Part shown: positions 1 to 11,294 of the stretch, piece by piece | Layout: every line of letters starts with the position of its first letter | Numbering within the stretch: position 1 is the stretch's first letter | Assembly: GCF_003144115.1 (NCBI RefSeq) | Contig: NW_020312009.1 | Span: 358,900-422,899, forward strand | DNA: 64,000 nucleotides | DNA from: Tilletiopsis washingtonensis | Lineage: Eukaryota > Basidiomycota > Exobasidiomycetes > Entylomatales | Direction: 5' to 3' | Program-made: the position numbers and the translations under genes | The notes under the pieces: generated by a model | Told to the model about the DNA's origin: nothing | Database searches by the model: none | What the model saw: only the letters and a program-made list of their open reading frames with translations

Positions 1-3000
1 CGTGCTCGTCGACCTGCAGCCGCTGTCCGACGGCGGCGTGCTGATGAAGCTCGGCGGCAAGAGCCACACGGTGTACTGGCAGCAGGACGCCGCGGCGCTG
101 CGCGTCATGATCAACCAGAAGACGGCGCTCATCGAGAACGAGGTGGACCCGAGCCAGCTCAAGAGCCCGTCGCCCGGCAAGCTCGTCTCGCTGCTCGCCG
201 CCTCGGGCTCCAAGGTCAAGGCCGGCCAGCCGCTGTGCGAGCTGGAGATCATGAAGATGCTCCTGCCCATCACCGCCGCCGAGGACGGCACCATCACCTG
301 GCTGCGCGCGCCCGGCGTCACCGTCGCCTCGGGCGAGCTGCTCGGCATCCTCACGCTCGACGACCCGTCGCGCGTCGTGCAGGCGACGCCCTTCACCGGC
401 CGCCTGCCCGAGATGGGCCTGCCCGTCGTTGTCGGTGCCAAGCCGCACCAGCGCTACGACTACGCGCTCTCGGTGCTGCAGGACGTGCTCGCCGGCTTCG
501 ACCGCCTCTGGCAGCCGAGCCTCGATGAGCTCTTCGACGTTATGGCGCAGAACGAGACGCCCTACGGCCAAGCGCTGCAGATCCTCTCGACGCTCTCGGG
601 CCGCATTCCCGCCAAGCTCGAGGAGGTCGTGCGCTCCACGATCGACGCCGCCTCGGCCAAGGGCGCCGAGTTCCCGGCTGCGCGCCTGCGCAAGCTGAGC
701 GAGAACTTCGTGCGCGACAACGTCAACTCGGCCGTTGCTCAGCAGGTCACGACGGCGCTCTCGCCGCTCATGACCGTGTTCGAGGCCTACTCGCACGGCA
801 CCAAGTCGTACGCCTCCTCCATCCTCGCCGGCCTGCTGCAGCAGTACTACGACATCGAGTCGCGCTTCACCGGCGAGGCCGACGTCGTGCTCACGCTGCG
901 CCAGGAGGCTGACGGCGACCTCGACAAGGTGCTCGCCATGCAGATCTCGCACAACGGCATTGCCGCCAAGAACGCGCTGCTGCTGGCCGTGCTCGACAAG
1001 TACGTCAAGAGCAACCTGTCGCACGGCGCCAACGGCGGCGGCGACCAGATGCACAAGGTGCTGCAGAGCCTCGCCTCGCTGCAGGGCAAGAGCACCGCGC
1101 CCGTGGCGCTCAAGGCGCGCGAGGTGTCCATGTCGCGCGACCTGCCCAGCCTGGCCGAGCGCCAGGCGCAGATGGAGAGCATCCTGCGCACCTCCGTGCA
1201 GTCGGCTACGTACGGCGGCGCCGGCGAGTTCCACGAGCCGCACCTCGCCGTGCTGCGCGAGCTCACCGACAGCCAGTACACCGTGTACGACGTGCTGCAC
1301 TCGTTCTTCGGCGCCAAGGCCGTGCACCTGGCCTTTGCGTCGCTCGTGACGTACATCATGCGCGCGTACCGTGCCTACGACGTGCTCGGCTTCAAGTATG
1401 CCGTCGAGGACTTCGACGCCGACGAGCGCGCCGTGCTCAGCTGGAACTTCCAGCTGCCCGTGCACGGCCGCCCGAAGGCCGAGCGCCAGACGTCGGTCGG
1501 TGACCTCGTCGCTGCCGGTGGCGAGAGCAACAGCACGTCGCGCGGCGGCGCTGCGCTGCGCCAGGGTGTGATGACGTCCTGCACGACGATTGAGGACCTG
1601 CGCGACGTGCTTCCGCGCGCGCTCAAGTACTTCAAGCCCCACAGCGAGTCGCCCATCAACGTGCTCAACATCGCCGTCACGGACGACCCGGACGTCGGAG
1701 ACGAGCAGGCGCGCGCGGCGTTCGCCAGCTGGACGAACCGCTTCACCAAGGAGATTGCCGCCGCCGGTGTGCGCCGCATCACCTTCATGCACTGCTCGCC
1801 CGGCGCATACCCGTGGTACACGACGCTGCGCCCCGCCGACGGTGCCTGGGCAGAGGAGAAGGCGATCCGCAACATCGAGCCGGCGCTGGCCTTCCAGCTC
1901 GAGCTCGACCGTCTGACGCAGAACTTCGAGATCACGCCCGTGCCGGTGACGTCGTCGACGATCCACCTGTACTTTGCGCGCGGCAAGGCGAACCCGACGG
2001 ACACGCGCTTCTTCGTGCGCAGCCTCGTGCGCCCCGGCCGCCTCATCACGGGCAGCGTCGCCGACTACCTCGTGTCCGCCTCGGACCGCATCGTCAGCGA
2101 CATTCTCAACGTGCTCGAGGTCGCGCTCGGCAAGCCCGAGTACCGCACCGCCGACGCGTCGCAGATCTTCATGTCGTTCATCTACACGCTCGATATCACG
2201 CTTGCCGACATCCAGAAGGCGCTCGCCGGCTTCATCGACCGCCACGGCGCGCGCTTCTTCCGCCTGCGCATCACGGGCGCCGAGCTGCGCTTCGTCATGC
2301 AGGGCAAGTCGGGCTCGACGCCCACGGCCATCCGCGCGTTCGTCACCAACGAGACGGGCTTCGTCGTGCGCTACGAGGCGTACGAGGAGGTCGTGACCGA
2401 CGACGGCCACACGCTGCTCAAGAACATCGCCGGCCCGGCGACGCCGGCGACGCTGCACATGCAGGACGCGCACCAGCCGTACACGACCAAGGTCGCGCTG
2501 CAGTCGCGCCGCTCGCGCGCCCACGCGCTGCAGACGACGTTCGCCTACGACTTCGTCGATGTGCTGCGCCAGTCGCTGCGCGCCGCGTGGAAGCAGCACG
2601 CGTCCAAGTACCCCAGCGAGCCGATCCGCTCGCTCGCCGAGCTCGTGCTCGACGAGAAGACGGGCGAGCTGCGCCAGGTCAAGCGCGCGCCCGGCACGAA
2701 CAACATCGGCATGGTCGCCTGGCTCATGGAGCTGCTCACGCCCGAGTACCCGCAGGGCCGCCAGGTCGTCATGATCGCCAATGACGTGACGTTCCAGGCC
2801 GGCTCCTTCGGCCCGGCCGAGGACCGCTTCTTCGCCGCCGCGTCGCGCCTTGCGCGCCAGATGGGTGTGCCGCGCCTGTACATCTCCGCCAACTCGGGAG
2901 CTCGCATTGGCCTCGCCAGCGAGCCGCTCGACCTCTTCCTCGCCAAGTTCGTCGACGATGACCCGGACAAGGGCTTCGAGTACCTCTACCTCGACGACGC

Positions 3001-4624
3001 GGGCCTGGCCACGCTCGCCGAGCGCAAGGCGTCCGACAGTGTCATCACCGAGCGCCGCGAGCGCGACGGCGTCGTGCACCACGTCATCACCGACATCATC
3101 GGCATGCAGGAGGGCCTCGGTGTCGAGTGCCTCTCCGGCTCCGGCCTCATTGCCGGCGAGACGTCGCGCGCCCGCGACGAGATCTTCACCGCGACGATCA
3201 TCACGGGCCGCTCGGTCGGCATCGGTGCCTACCTCGCGCGTCTCGGCGAGCGTGTCATCCAGGTCGAGGGCTCGCCCATGATCCTGACGGGCTACCAGGC
3301 ACTCAACAAGCTGCTCGGCCGCGAGGTGTACACCTCCAACCTGCAGCTCGGTGGCCCGCAGATCATGTACCGCAACGGCATCACGCATCTCAGCGTGCCG
3401 GACGACCTGGCCGCCGTGCGTGCCGCCGTGCGCTGGCTCTCGTACGTGCCGGCCACGAGCTCGTCGCCGCTGCCGCGCATGCCCAGCGCCGACAGCTGGG
3501 ACCGTGACGTCGCCTACTACCCGCCGGCCGCGCCGTACGACCCGCGCCTGCTGCTCACGGGCACGTCGGGTCCCGAGGCCGCCGCTGGTCTGCTCGACGC
3601 CGGCTCGTGGACCGAGACGCTCGCTGGCTGGGCGGCCTCCGTCGTCGTGGGCCGCGGCCGCATCGGCGGCATCCCGATCGGCATCGTCTGCTTCGAGACG
3701 CGCACCACCGAGCACGTCATCCCTGCCGACCCGGCCTTCGAGGACAGCCGCGAGCAGCGCGTCGTGGCACCCGGCCAGGTCTGGGGCTCTGACTCGTCGG
3801 CCAAGACGGCGTCGTTCATCGAGGACCTCAACCGCGAGCGCCTGCCGCTGCTCATGCTCGCCAACGTCCGTGGCTTCTCCGGCGGTGCCGCCGAGATGTT
3901 CGCGGCCGTGCTCAAGCGCGGCTCGGACATCGTGCACGCCCTCTCGGCCTTCAAGCAGCCGGCCTTCATCCACATTCCGCCGCGCGGCGAGCTGCGTGGT
4001 GGTGCCTTCGTCGTCGTCGACGCGTCCATCAACGCCGACGGCGCCATGGAGCTCACGGCCGACACCGACTCGCGCGCCGGTGTGCTCGAGCCCGCCGGTA
4101 TCGTCGACGTCAAGTTCCGCCCCGAGGCGCAGCGCAAGATGCTCCACCGCGTCGACCCGCGTGCCGCCGAGCTGGTGCGCAGCGGCGACCGCGCGGCACT
4201 CGCCGAGCACGAGAAGAAGATGTCGGGCGTGACCAACTCGATCGCCTCGGCCTTTGCCGACCTGCACGACCGCTCGGGCCGCATGCTGGCCGTCGGCTCG
4301 ATCCGCAGCGCCTTCGCCTGGAACGACGCGCGCCGCTACTTCTACCGCCGCCTCAGCCTGCGCATCGCCGAGTTCGACGCCATCGCCGTGCTGCGCGCCG
4401 CCAAGCCCTCGCTCGAGGTCACGGCCGCCCGGGCGCTGCTCGAGGAGACCCTCCAGACCGGCCTCGGCGACGCCGACGAGCAGCAGCTCATCGACCTCAT
4501 CGCCAGCAAGCAGACTGCCATCGCGGCCAAGGCCGACGAGCTGCGCAGCGACGCTGTGCGCGCATCCTTCGCCGCCCTCTCGCCCGAGGCCCGCCAGGCG
4601 CTGCTGGCCTCCCTCTCTTCCTAG
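1..4624 (+). CDS. ACC1: acetyl-CoA carboxylase, C-terminal ~1,540 residues (5' truncated by window)
   Basis: Cytosolic enzyme that carboxylates acetyl-CoA to malonyl-CoA, the committed step of fatty-acid synthesis. The frame is open from base 2 to a TAG at 4622-4624 with no intron. The biotin carboxylase half lies outside the window. The biotinyl domain is at the start, with attachment motif EIMKM; the biotinyl lysine codon is 254-256 (partial residue 85). The eukaryotic ACC central region follows, then the two carboxyltransferase subdomains, with NSGARIGLASE near 2890, GVECLSGSGLIAGETSRA near 3120 and PPRGELRGGAFVVVD near 3980. From memory of the family, several usually fixed residues differ: ANWRGFSGGQRDMF reads ANVRGFSGGAAEMF, and the extreme C-terminus is divergent. 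It could therefore be the single cytosolic ACC or a divergent paralogue. It converges on the next gene with a 133 bp gap. Confidence 0.95.
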   Translation, partial: VLVDLQPLSDGGVLMKLGGKSHTVYWQQDAAALRVMINQKTALIENEVDPSQLKSPSPGKLVSLLAASGSKVKAGQPLCELEIMKMLLPITAAEDGTITWLRAPGVTVASGELLGILTLDDPSRVVQATPFTGRLPEMGLPVVVGAKPHQRYDYALSVLQDVLAGFDRLWQPSLDELFDVMAQNETPYGQALQILSTLSGRIPAKLEEVVRSTIDAASAKGAEFPAARLRKLSENFVRDNVNSAVAQQVTTALSPLMTVFEAYSHGTKSYASSILAGLLQQYYDIESRFTGEADVVLTLRQEADGDLDKVLAMQISHNGIAAKNALLLAVLDKYVKSNLSHGANGGGDQMHKVLQSLASLQGKSTAPVALKAREVSMSRDLPSLAERQAQMESILRTSVQSATYGGAGEFHEPHLAVLRELTDSQYTVYDVLHSFFGAKAVHLAFASLVTYIMRAYRAYDVLGFKYAVEDFDADERAVLSWNFQLPVHGRPKAERQTSVGDLVAAGGESNSTSRGGAALRQGVMTSCTTIEDLRDVLPRALKYFKPHSESPINVLNIAVTDDPDVGDEQARAAFASWTNRFTKEIAAAGVRRITFMHCSPGAYPWYTTLRPADGAWAEEKAIRNIEPALAFQLELDRLTQNFEITPVPVTSSTIHLYFARGKANPTDTRFFVRSLVRPGRLITGSVADYLVSASDRIVSDILNVLEVALGKPEYRTADASQIFMSFIYTLDITLADIQKALAGFIDRHGARFFRLRITGAELRFVMQGKSGSTPTAIRAFVTNETGFVVRYEAYEEVVTDDGHTLLKNIAGPATPATLHMQDAHQPYTTKVALQSRRSRAHALQTTFAYDFVDVLRQSLRAAWKQHASKYPSEPIRSLAELVLDEKTGELRQVKRAPGTNNIGMVAWLMELLTPEYPQGRQVVMIANDVTFQAGSFGPAEDRFFAAASRLARQMGVPRLYISANSGARIGLASEPLDLFLAKFVDDDPDKGFEYLYLDDAGLATLAERKASDSVITERRERDGVVHHVITDIIGMQEGLGVECLSGSGLIAGETSRARDEIFTATIITGRSVGIGAYLARLGERVIQVEGSPMILTGYQALNKLLGREVYTSNLQLGGPQIMYRNGITHLSVPDDLAAVRAAVRWLSYVPATSSSPLPRMPSADSWDRDVAYYPPAAPYDPRLLLTGTSGPEAAAGLLDAGSWTETLAGWAASVVVGRGRIGGIPIGIVCFETRTTEHVIPADPAFEDSREQRVVAPGQVWGSDSSAKTASFIEDLNRERLPLLMLANVRGFSGGAAEMFAAVLKRGSDIVHALSAFKQPAFIHIPPRGELRGGAFVVVDASINADGAMELTADTDSRAGVLEPAGIVDVKFRPEAQRKMLHRVDPRAAELVRSGDRAALAEHEKKMSGVTNSIASAFADLHDRSGRMLAVGSIRSAFAWNDARRYFYRRLSLRIAEFDAIAVLRAAKPSLEVTAARALLEETLQTGLGDADEQQLIDLIASKQTAIAAKADELRSDAVRASFAALSPEARQALLASLSS

Positions 4625-4757
4625 ACTCGTGCTTCGTTCATGTCCTTCCCGCAACCCGTCCATAGAACTGCCATGATTTCTGCCTCTTCCTCGAGTGAAG
4701 CGCCTGTCACACACGTGGGCTCCGGTGACTGCCATGGCATTGCTCGAGCCACGTCCG

Positions 4758-7700
4758 TCACTCGTCGTCCTCATCGTCGTCGTCGTCGTCTGCCTCGTCG
4801 TCGCTGACCTCCAGATTGGCTGCGCGCATCTTGGCCTTGTCAGCGACGCGCTTCTGCGTGAGGTCGTCGAGGAGGACCAGCAGGTCCTCGAGCTCTTTCT
4901 CGAGCTCGGAGCGTGACCGCGCGCCGTCCTCCTCCGGCTCTGCGGCGGCAGCGGCCGGAGCTGCGACTGGCGCTGGCCGTGCTGCAGCCTCCGCCTGTGC
5001 GGCCGCCGCGCGCGCCTCAGCCTCCGCTGCGCGAGCCTCGGCTGCTTGGGCGAGGCTCTGAGCCTCTGTTGCACGGGCCTCGACCTCTGCTGTCCGGCTC
5101 GTGGCTGCGCCGAGGGCTGCCTCCGCTGCAGCAGCTGCCTGGCGAGCTTGCTCCTCGGCCTCTCGCGCGGCAGCAGCGTCTTGCTGGGCATCAGCCTTTG
5201 CTCGTTGTGCGTCGGCCAGGGCGGCCTCGAGATCGGCTTGCGGCGTCGCGTTGCTTGCGTTGCTCGCAGCGGCCGCCTCGCGCTCCGCGGTCAGGGCAGC
5301 GAGCTGCGTCGTGAGAGCATTGCGCTGCGCAGAGAGGGTCAGCAACTGACCGGCTCGTCCTGTCTGACTTCGACTCGGCTCACCTCCTCTTCGGCCACCC
5401 GCGTGAGCTCAGCTAGCCGTGCCTCGAGCGCCTCCAGCTCGCGAGCTTGCCGCGAGGCGGTATCGCGGAGCTGCTCAGCTTGCCGCTGTGCATCCAGCAG
5501 CTCTGCCGGCGCAGCAGCCAGCGTCTCTGAGGAGGATGCCGGGTCGATGGTGATCGACTTTTGCACGCGAACTGTGGGCGAGCGGATCAGCCAGGAGGCC
5601 ACGCAGCGCTCGTTCTTCGCCACATACCGAAGTTGTTCTTGAGCCACTCGACGAACGGCCAGTCGAACCAGATGCCCTCCTCGCCCACCTCGCCGGCCAG
5701 AGCAGCTGCCACAGTCTCAAAGGTATCCGGCGAGGTCTCCTTGATGCGCACATCATCGCGGAGGCGCGCCAGGCGCGCGGCGAACTGGTCGGTGCCAATG
5801 CGCGAGACGAGCAAGGGGTGCATCGTGGCGCGTGTGACGCACTCGGCATTGTCGTGCGGCGCGAACTCGTACGCCACGCCCAGCACGAGTGCACAGAGCG
5901 AAGCCACGAGCGCATCGACACCGCCGCCGCTCTGAGCCGCGGGCTGCACGAGCGTCTGCACGTTTGAGCTCTCCGAGAGTAGATCTGCGACGCTTGCCGG
6001 AGAGTCCCAGAGCCACTGTGCAAGCAGCGAGAGGTAGCCGACGGCAATGCGCGTCCAGTCCGTGCTGCTCGGCAGGCCGCCGAGATCGGCTGGAGGAGCT
6101 CCTGCGCCAGCAGTGGCGTTGCGCTCGCGTCGAATGGCCTCGCCGCGCTCGCGCTCCGAGAGCATGAGGTTGCCGACGAGCACGTGCAGCAGGCTGACCT
6201 CGTCGTCGTCGGCATCAGGCTGGGCGTTGCGGCCCACAACCTTGCCCTCGGCGCCGAAGCGGATCTCGCGCGCCAAGCCCTTTGCAGTCTCGCTGCCGCG
6301 CACGAGCGAGGAGAAGAGCAGCGCTGAGAAGAGCGAGCGGTAGGCGTCGAAGCGACCCGAAGGCGGCGCGGAAGGGAACTGCGCCAGGTTGTTGAGCAGC
6401 AGCACGCCGGCGCTAGGTGCCTGCTCCTCGGCATCAGGCACCATGCCCGCGATGATGCTGTGGCGCGCGTCCAGGTTGTCGGCGACGAAGGCGTCGAAGG
6501 CGCCGAGAGCGGCGGTGCGGAATGCCAGCGCAGCGGGAGCGCTCGACTGGCGCAGCACAGCTGGCGGCGCGCCAGAGATGGCCGCATCGATGAGCACGAG
6601 CACGGCAGGCCGAGCTGGCAGGCGAGTGTAGGAGACCAGCGGCGCCGGAGGAGCGCCCTCCTCTGCTGGGGGAGCGTCGACAGCGAGCAGTGGGCAGATG
6701 AGAAGCGAAGAGAGAAGGTCCTGGTTCGCCCGCGACGAGTGCAGCAGCGACGTCAGGACGCTCAGCGCCTGCGCCTTGAGTCCTAGCGGCGCGGTCGACG
6801 CAAGCGCCAGCTCGAGCAGGCAGCGGGTGAAGCCTGCGTTCAGAAGCGCGTTCTGTGAAGCGAGGTCAGTCCAGCCCTTCATGCTTGTGTCGCTGCGAAA
6901 GGCTCACCTGGTTCGCCCGACGTCCCTCGCCCTGACCCTCGACCAGCAGCCGCGCAATGCCAAGCACGAGCGCGGCGTTGCGCGCCTTCTGCCCGTCATC
7001 AGCGCGCAGCGCCTTTGGCGGCTCTACGCCATCAGCCCCGTCAGGCATGACCTCCTCATCGTCCCACGACTGGAAGGCAAAGGCCTCGAGCTGGCGGGCG
7101 TGCTCCTGCTCGGCGGCGCGCGACGAGAAGCCGGTGGCCGGCGGCGGGGCTGGAAAGTAGAGCAGCGGCGCCAGCAGCGGCACGGAGAGCGTCTCGCGGA
7201 AGTAGTTCTGGTTCGAGACGTTCCATCGCAGCAGACTCTCGAGGCCCTCGAGCGCGTCCTGCACGAGCAGGCCGCCTTCGATGCGCCCCTCGGCTGCAAC
7301 GACATCGATCAGCTTCTCAAAGGCGCCTTCGAAGGCGACGAGCTTCTGGATGTCGGCGTTGCTGTCCACGAGGCGGGGCAGCAGGAGCAACGCCTCGTTG
7401 CGCACGATTTCAGACGACGAGCCGCTGCCCTCTGCGAGGCACTGCAGCACGGCGCCGCAGCCGCCGGGAGCGGTGAGGAGGTGCTCCTGCACGCTGGGAG
7501 CGCGCCAGCGCGTCAGCGTTGCGAGCAGCTGCAGCGCGGCGAAGCGGGTATAGAAGGAGCGCGCCGGCGAGAGCAGGGGCAGCAGGGCGTGCAGCGGCGC
7601 CGGACGGGCAAGGATGGCGTCGATGTGGGTGAGCGCGTGCGGCGGCAGCGACGCCGGCCGCGATGGCTCGGCGTTGGGTGCGTCGACGATGGCCAGCAGT

Positions 7701-8184
7701 GCCTCGAGCACGGCACGCGCGATCTCGTCCTCGACGCCGCGCTCCGAGAGCGTGTCGCGCTGCAGCGTCTCGAGCAGCGCCGGCAGCGCCCGCGTGCCGA
7801 CCTCCTGCGGGTGGTCGCGCGCCAGGCCCTTGAGCGCAAGGACACTGTGGACATGGTGTCAGCCTGAAGTCACGCATGGCAGTGAGAAGGGCTCAGACAG
7901 TGCTGCGCAGAGCAGCAGCAGCAGCAGCGGCAGAGCGCGTGTGGGCTCCGCACCGCGCACCGGGCCGCGAAGCTGCTGTGCTCCCTCTATGGCCCAGCTC
8001 GGCCATGCGTCCGGCCCACTCACGCAGCCTTGCGATCCTGCACATCGGGCAGCTCGGCGTCGGGGCGGCGCACGAGGCGTGCGGCGAGCGTGTCGAGGGT
8101 GTTGGCGAGGCCCTGCTTCTGTGCGCCGCCGGCCGACGCCAGCGACGCGTACTTCTTGCCGAGCCACTCGGCGCCGTGCAGCAT
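4758..8184 (-). CDS. USO1: general vesicular transport factor USO1/p115 (ER-Golgi tether)
   Basis: Golgi-membrane tether that captures ER-derived vesicles for SNARE-mediated fusion. Five exons on the minus strand: 8184-8024, 7844-6908, 6852-5628, 5571-5384 and 5345-4758, giving 1,032 residues. The first ~700 residues match the armadillo-like p115 head: DRKAAVLALKGLARDHP spans the first splice, IQKLVAFEGAFEKLID follows, and NQNYFRE marks the conserved head. A coiled coil follows, then DLLVLLDDLTQK, equivalent to the p115 C-terminal segment, and a strongly acidic tail rich in Asp. The start is the ATG at 8184, chosen because the protein lines up with the family N-terminus from there. Intron 4 is only 38 nt (5383-5346) but is required by phase. 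The gene is divergent from the RCC2-like gene, 405 bp away. Confidence 0.93.
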
Positions 8185-8589
8185 GACGCGCGGCGGGCTG
8201 GAGAGTGCAAAGGAGGGTGTGCGAGCCGAGGGAGGAGGCGATGGCTGGGCTGCAGGTGCGTGTGGGAGAAGGAGAGGAGGTCGTGGTGGTGCGAGGCGAA
8301 GCGTGCCAGCAGCCGCGCGAGCGGAGGGCACGTACGTCCGTGCGGTGCTGGCAAGGGGTCCCGCACGTGACGCCTGGAAGCCAGCCAGGCGGGGCAGCGT
8401 GGGAGCGGCGCGTCGCGGCGCGTCCTGGCCCCAGCAGCGCCAGCGCGCGCCCAGCAGGTCCAACACCCGCCCCATCCCCGCTTTCGCCTGCCCGCGCGAC
8501 ATACCTTCCAGCGGCGGCACAGCACAGCAGCGCCTGCGACTCTACTCAGCTACACATTCATAGCTCGCGCGTCCGCGCTGCACCGCGCC
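8185..8589. promoter_or_regulatory. shared upstream region of USO1 and the RCC2-PHD gene
   Basis: 405 bp between two divergent start codons. It is GC-rich with no obvious TATA element, and I see no conserved frame here. The open frames crossing it on both strands are what GC-rich DNA gives by chance. Confidence 0.5.
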
Positions 8590-11097
8590 ATGCCCAGCAG
8601 CTCGCTGCCCCAGTGGGGCCGAGGTGAGTGAGCGCGTGGCCCAGCAGCGCACACGACATTCGCGGCGAGCGCCTGTGCGGTGCTCGCCGCGGCATCACCC
8701 AGAGACCCTCGGGGAGCACGCTGCTGACTCTGTGGCTTGTCGCAGTGCTCATCGCCGGCGGCACCGACTGGCCGAACCTAGGCCGCAAGCCGACGGGCCC
8801 CAAGGTGGTCAACGAGGCTGCGTGAGTGACGCATGGCGAAGCAGGGGGTGCGAGCGAGGCCACAGAGGAGTTGCGGTCGAGGAACAGCATGTCTGGTGGT
8901 CCAGAAGCGAATCAGCGCTCTGCTTGGACTCGAAGGCAAGGATCAGCCAACGGCTTCGTCGCCGCGCCAAGTGCTGCCATTTTGGGCTCGCGGTGTCCGG
9001 GCCTCCACTCACCCGCCCCGCCGCACAGGCCCGACCTGCACTCGCCGCACATCCTCCGCGCGCTCTCCAACATCCGCATCACGCGCGTCTTTACCTCTCA
9101 CTCCTCGTCGCACTCCGTCTTCCTCGCCGTCGATGGCCGTGCCTGGATGCTGGGCCGCAACGAGCGCGGCCAGTGCGGCGTCGACGCGGCGGCGCGCCCC
9201 GCGCTGCACGTGCCGCACATGCTGGCGCCCGGCGACTTTGAGCCGCCGCTGCCGGAGGGCGAGGACGGCCACATCGTGTATGCGGCCACGGGACGCACCC
9301 ACACGCTGCTCGTCACGGCTGCCGGCGCGGTGTACTCGGCGGGCGACAACAAGCTGGGACAGGTGAGTGGCTGGGATCAGGTTGCGCGTTGGGGCACAGA
9401 TGGGGCGGTGACGCGGAGGAGACGCGAGAAGTTCGGCTCTGCAGGCATTCTATGGCCAAACGTCGAGTTCAGTCGGGGCACGGCTGTCATCGAGGAGACG
9501 CAAGCGATCGTCTTCTCTGTCGCGCTTTGCTGACACGTTAGCACGCTTGCGCGATCTGGAACGCTCCTCAGTGCGGACAGGACAAGCTGGGAGACATCCT
9601 GCGCTTCAAGCGCATCGATGGGGCTGCTTACACGAAGGAGAAGGACGGCGCCGTGGCCGTGTCGTGCGGTCTGGGCTTCAGCCTGATCTTGACGCGCTCG
9701 GGCAAGGGTGAGTGCGGCAGGGTACGCTGCATCGCGCCTGCACGCTCAACGCTCTGCCGATAGTGTACGCCATGGGCTCGTCCGAGAAGGGCCAGCTGGG
9801 CAACGGCAAGACGGGCGAGCACTTCGTCAGCGCCAACAAGCTGGCCTTCGCCACGTACTCTGAGCCGAGTGAGCACATCTGCAGCGCTCCAGCCCGTTGC
9901 AACGCTGACATGCAGGCACAAAGCCCTGGTCCGTGCGCTGGCGGACAAGAAGATTGTGCAGATCGCTTGCGGCCAGCAGCACTCGATTGCGTGAGTGCAG
10001 GCGCAGCTGAGACGCAGCTGCCCAGGCTGACGCTGCGCTCGACAGCCTGGAGGACAACGGCTACGTGTACGTCTGGGGCTTTGGCGGCTACGGACGGCTA
10101 GGCACGGGCACGCAGCACGACGTGCTTGTTCCGCAGCTGGTCACGCAGTTCGCGCGGTGAGTGTGCCGTGTCGGAGTCTCTGTTCCACGCAGCTCATCCG
10201 TCGACGCGCCCAGTGACAACACGATGACGCGCGCCACGGCTGTCTTCGCTGGCCCGACGTGCAGCGCAGTGATTGACGGACAGGCTATGTACTACGTCGC
10301 GGGCAAGTGGAAGACGTCCGGCGACGGCGGTGCTGGCCAGGGCTACATGACGTTCAAGTATCTGCAGGAGCTGTGAGTCTGGCTTTGCGCTCTGACAATG
10401 TGCATGGGCGCTGACTCCGCACCCACAGCATGGGCGTGCACTGCCTCAATGCCGCGCTCGGCGGCGTGACGCTGCTGGTGACGGCACGCGAGCTCGAGAC
10501 GGCCAACACGGGCCCGCAGGAGGCGACGATGAACGTCTGCTGGGGCCAGGGCGCCAACAACGGCGAGCTGGGCGTGGGCCTCGGCAAGCCCAAGAGCGCG
10601 ACGAAGCCGCAACGATGCGAGACGCTCGACCGCATTGCTGTGCTGGACGTCGGCGCTGCGCAGAACACGACTTTCTGTGAGCACGATGGCGCGTGGGCGG
10701 GCTCTGCTCCGACTGACGCGCCTGAGCAGACGTCGTGCGCAACATGGGCGACGCATACTCGGACCTGCCGCGCTTCCCTGAACTCGTTGACAGCTCTGAC
10801 CTGTGCAAGCGCTGCGGCCGCGAGGAGTCTGCGCGCGGGCCAGAAGATGCGCTGCTCGAGTGCGAGAAGTGCGAGAACCCGCGGCACCTGGCGTGCCTCG
10901 AGCCGCCGCTCAGCGAGGTGCCCGAGGGCGAGTGGCACTGCCCCGACTGCATCGCCGACGCTGGCGCCGCGGGCTACCTGGAGCCTGGCGGCAAGCTCGC
11001 CGACGGCGGCTCAAAGCGCAAGGTGGAGGACGACGAGGATGATGATGCGTCCAGCAAGCGCGCCAAGGGCCGGACGCCCGCAAAGAAGCGCAAGTGA
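8590..11097 (+). CDS. RCC2/TD-60-like RCC1-repeat protein with C-terminal PHD finger
   Basis: Predicted beta-propeller of the RCC1 superfamily, closest by eye to metazoan RCC2. The opening LIAGGTDWPNLGRK resembles the RCC2 start, and GFGGYGRLG is the diagnostic repeat. Ten exons: 8590-8623, 8746-8821, 9029-9362, 9542-9707, 9764-9868, 9924-9990, 10046-10156, 10193-10372, 10429-10676 and 10730-11097, giving 562 residues. Two joins are uncertain. Exon 4 may start at 9572 (10 residues shorter). Exon 6 uses an AAG acceptor because the first AG is very close to the branch site. A Cys4-His-Cys3 PHD finger occupies about residues 466-514, ending EWHCPDC, and is followed by a basic nuclear-localisation-like tail. 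RCC2 acts at centromeres and with small GTPases; the PHD finger suggests histone H3-tail reading. Its ligand cannot be told from sequence. Confidence 0.88.
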
Positions 11098-11294
11098 AGA
11101 GCTCAACAGCGCGACAAAGTTGCGCCCGGCCTCGCAGGCCGTCCGCACCCCATGCTTCCCGTCCGAACCTCTGCACTGCGCTGCCTCCCTGTACTCTAGC
11201 ACCCTCCGTTCCTTCACCTGCAAAGCAGCCGGCAAATCTAGGACATCTGCAACGTCGAGTGTCGCGGATGCGCAGGTGTGTCATTCGCTGCGCT

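Noticed and set aside
847-4284. Antisense and shifted open frames inside the acetyl-CoA carboxylase gene
   Set aside because: Shadows of a strongly conserved coding frame in GC-rich DNA; none has its own recognisable content.
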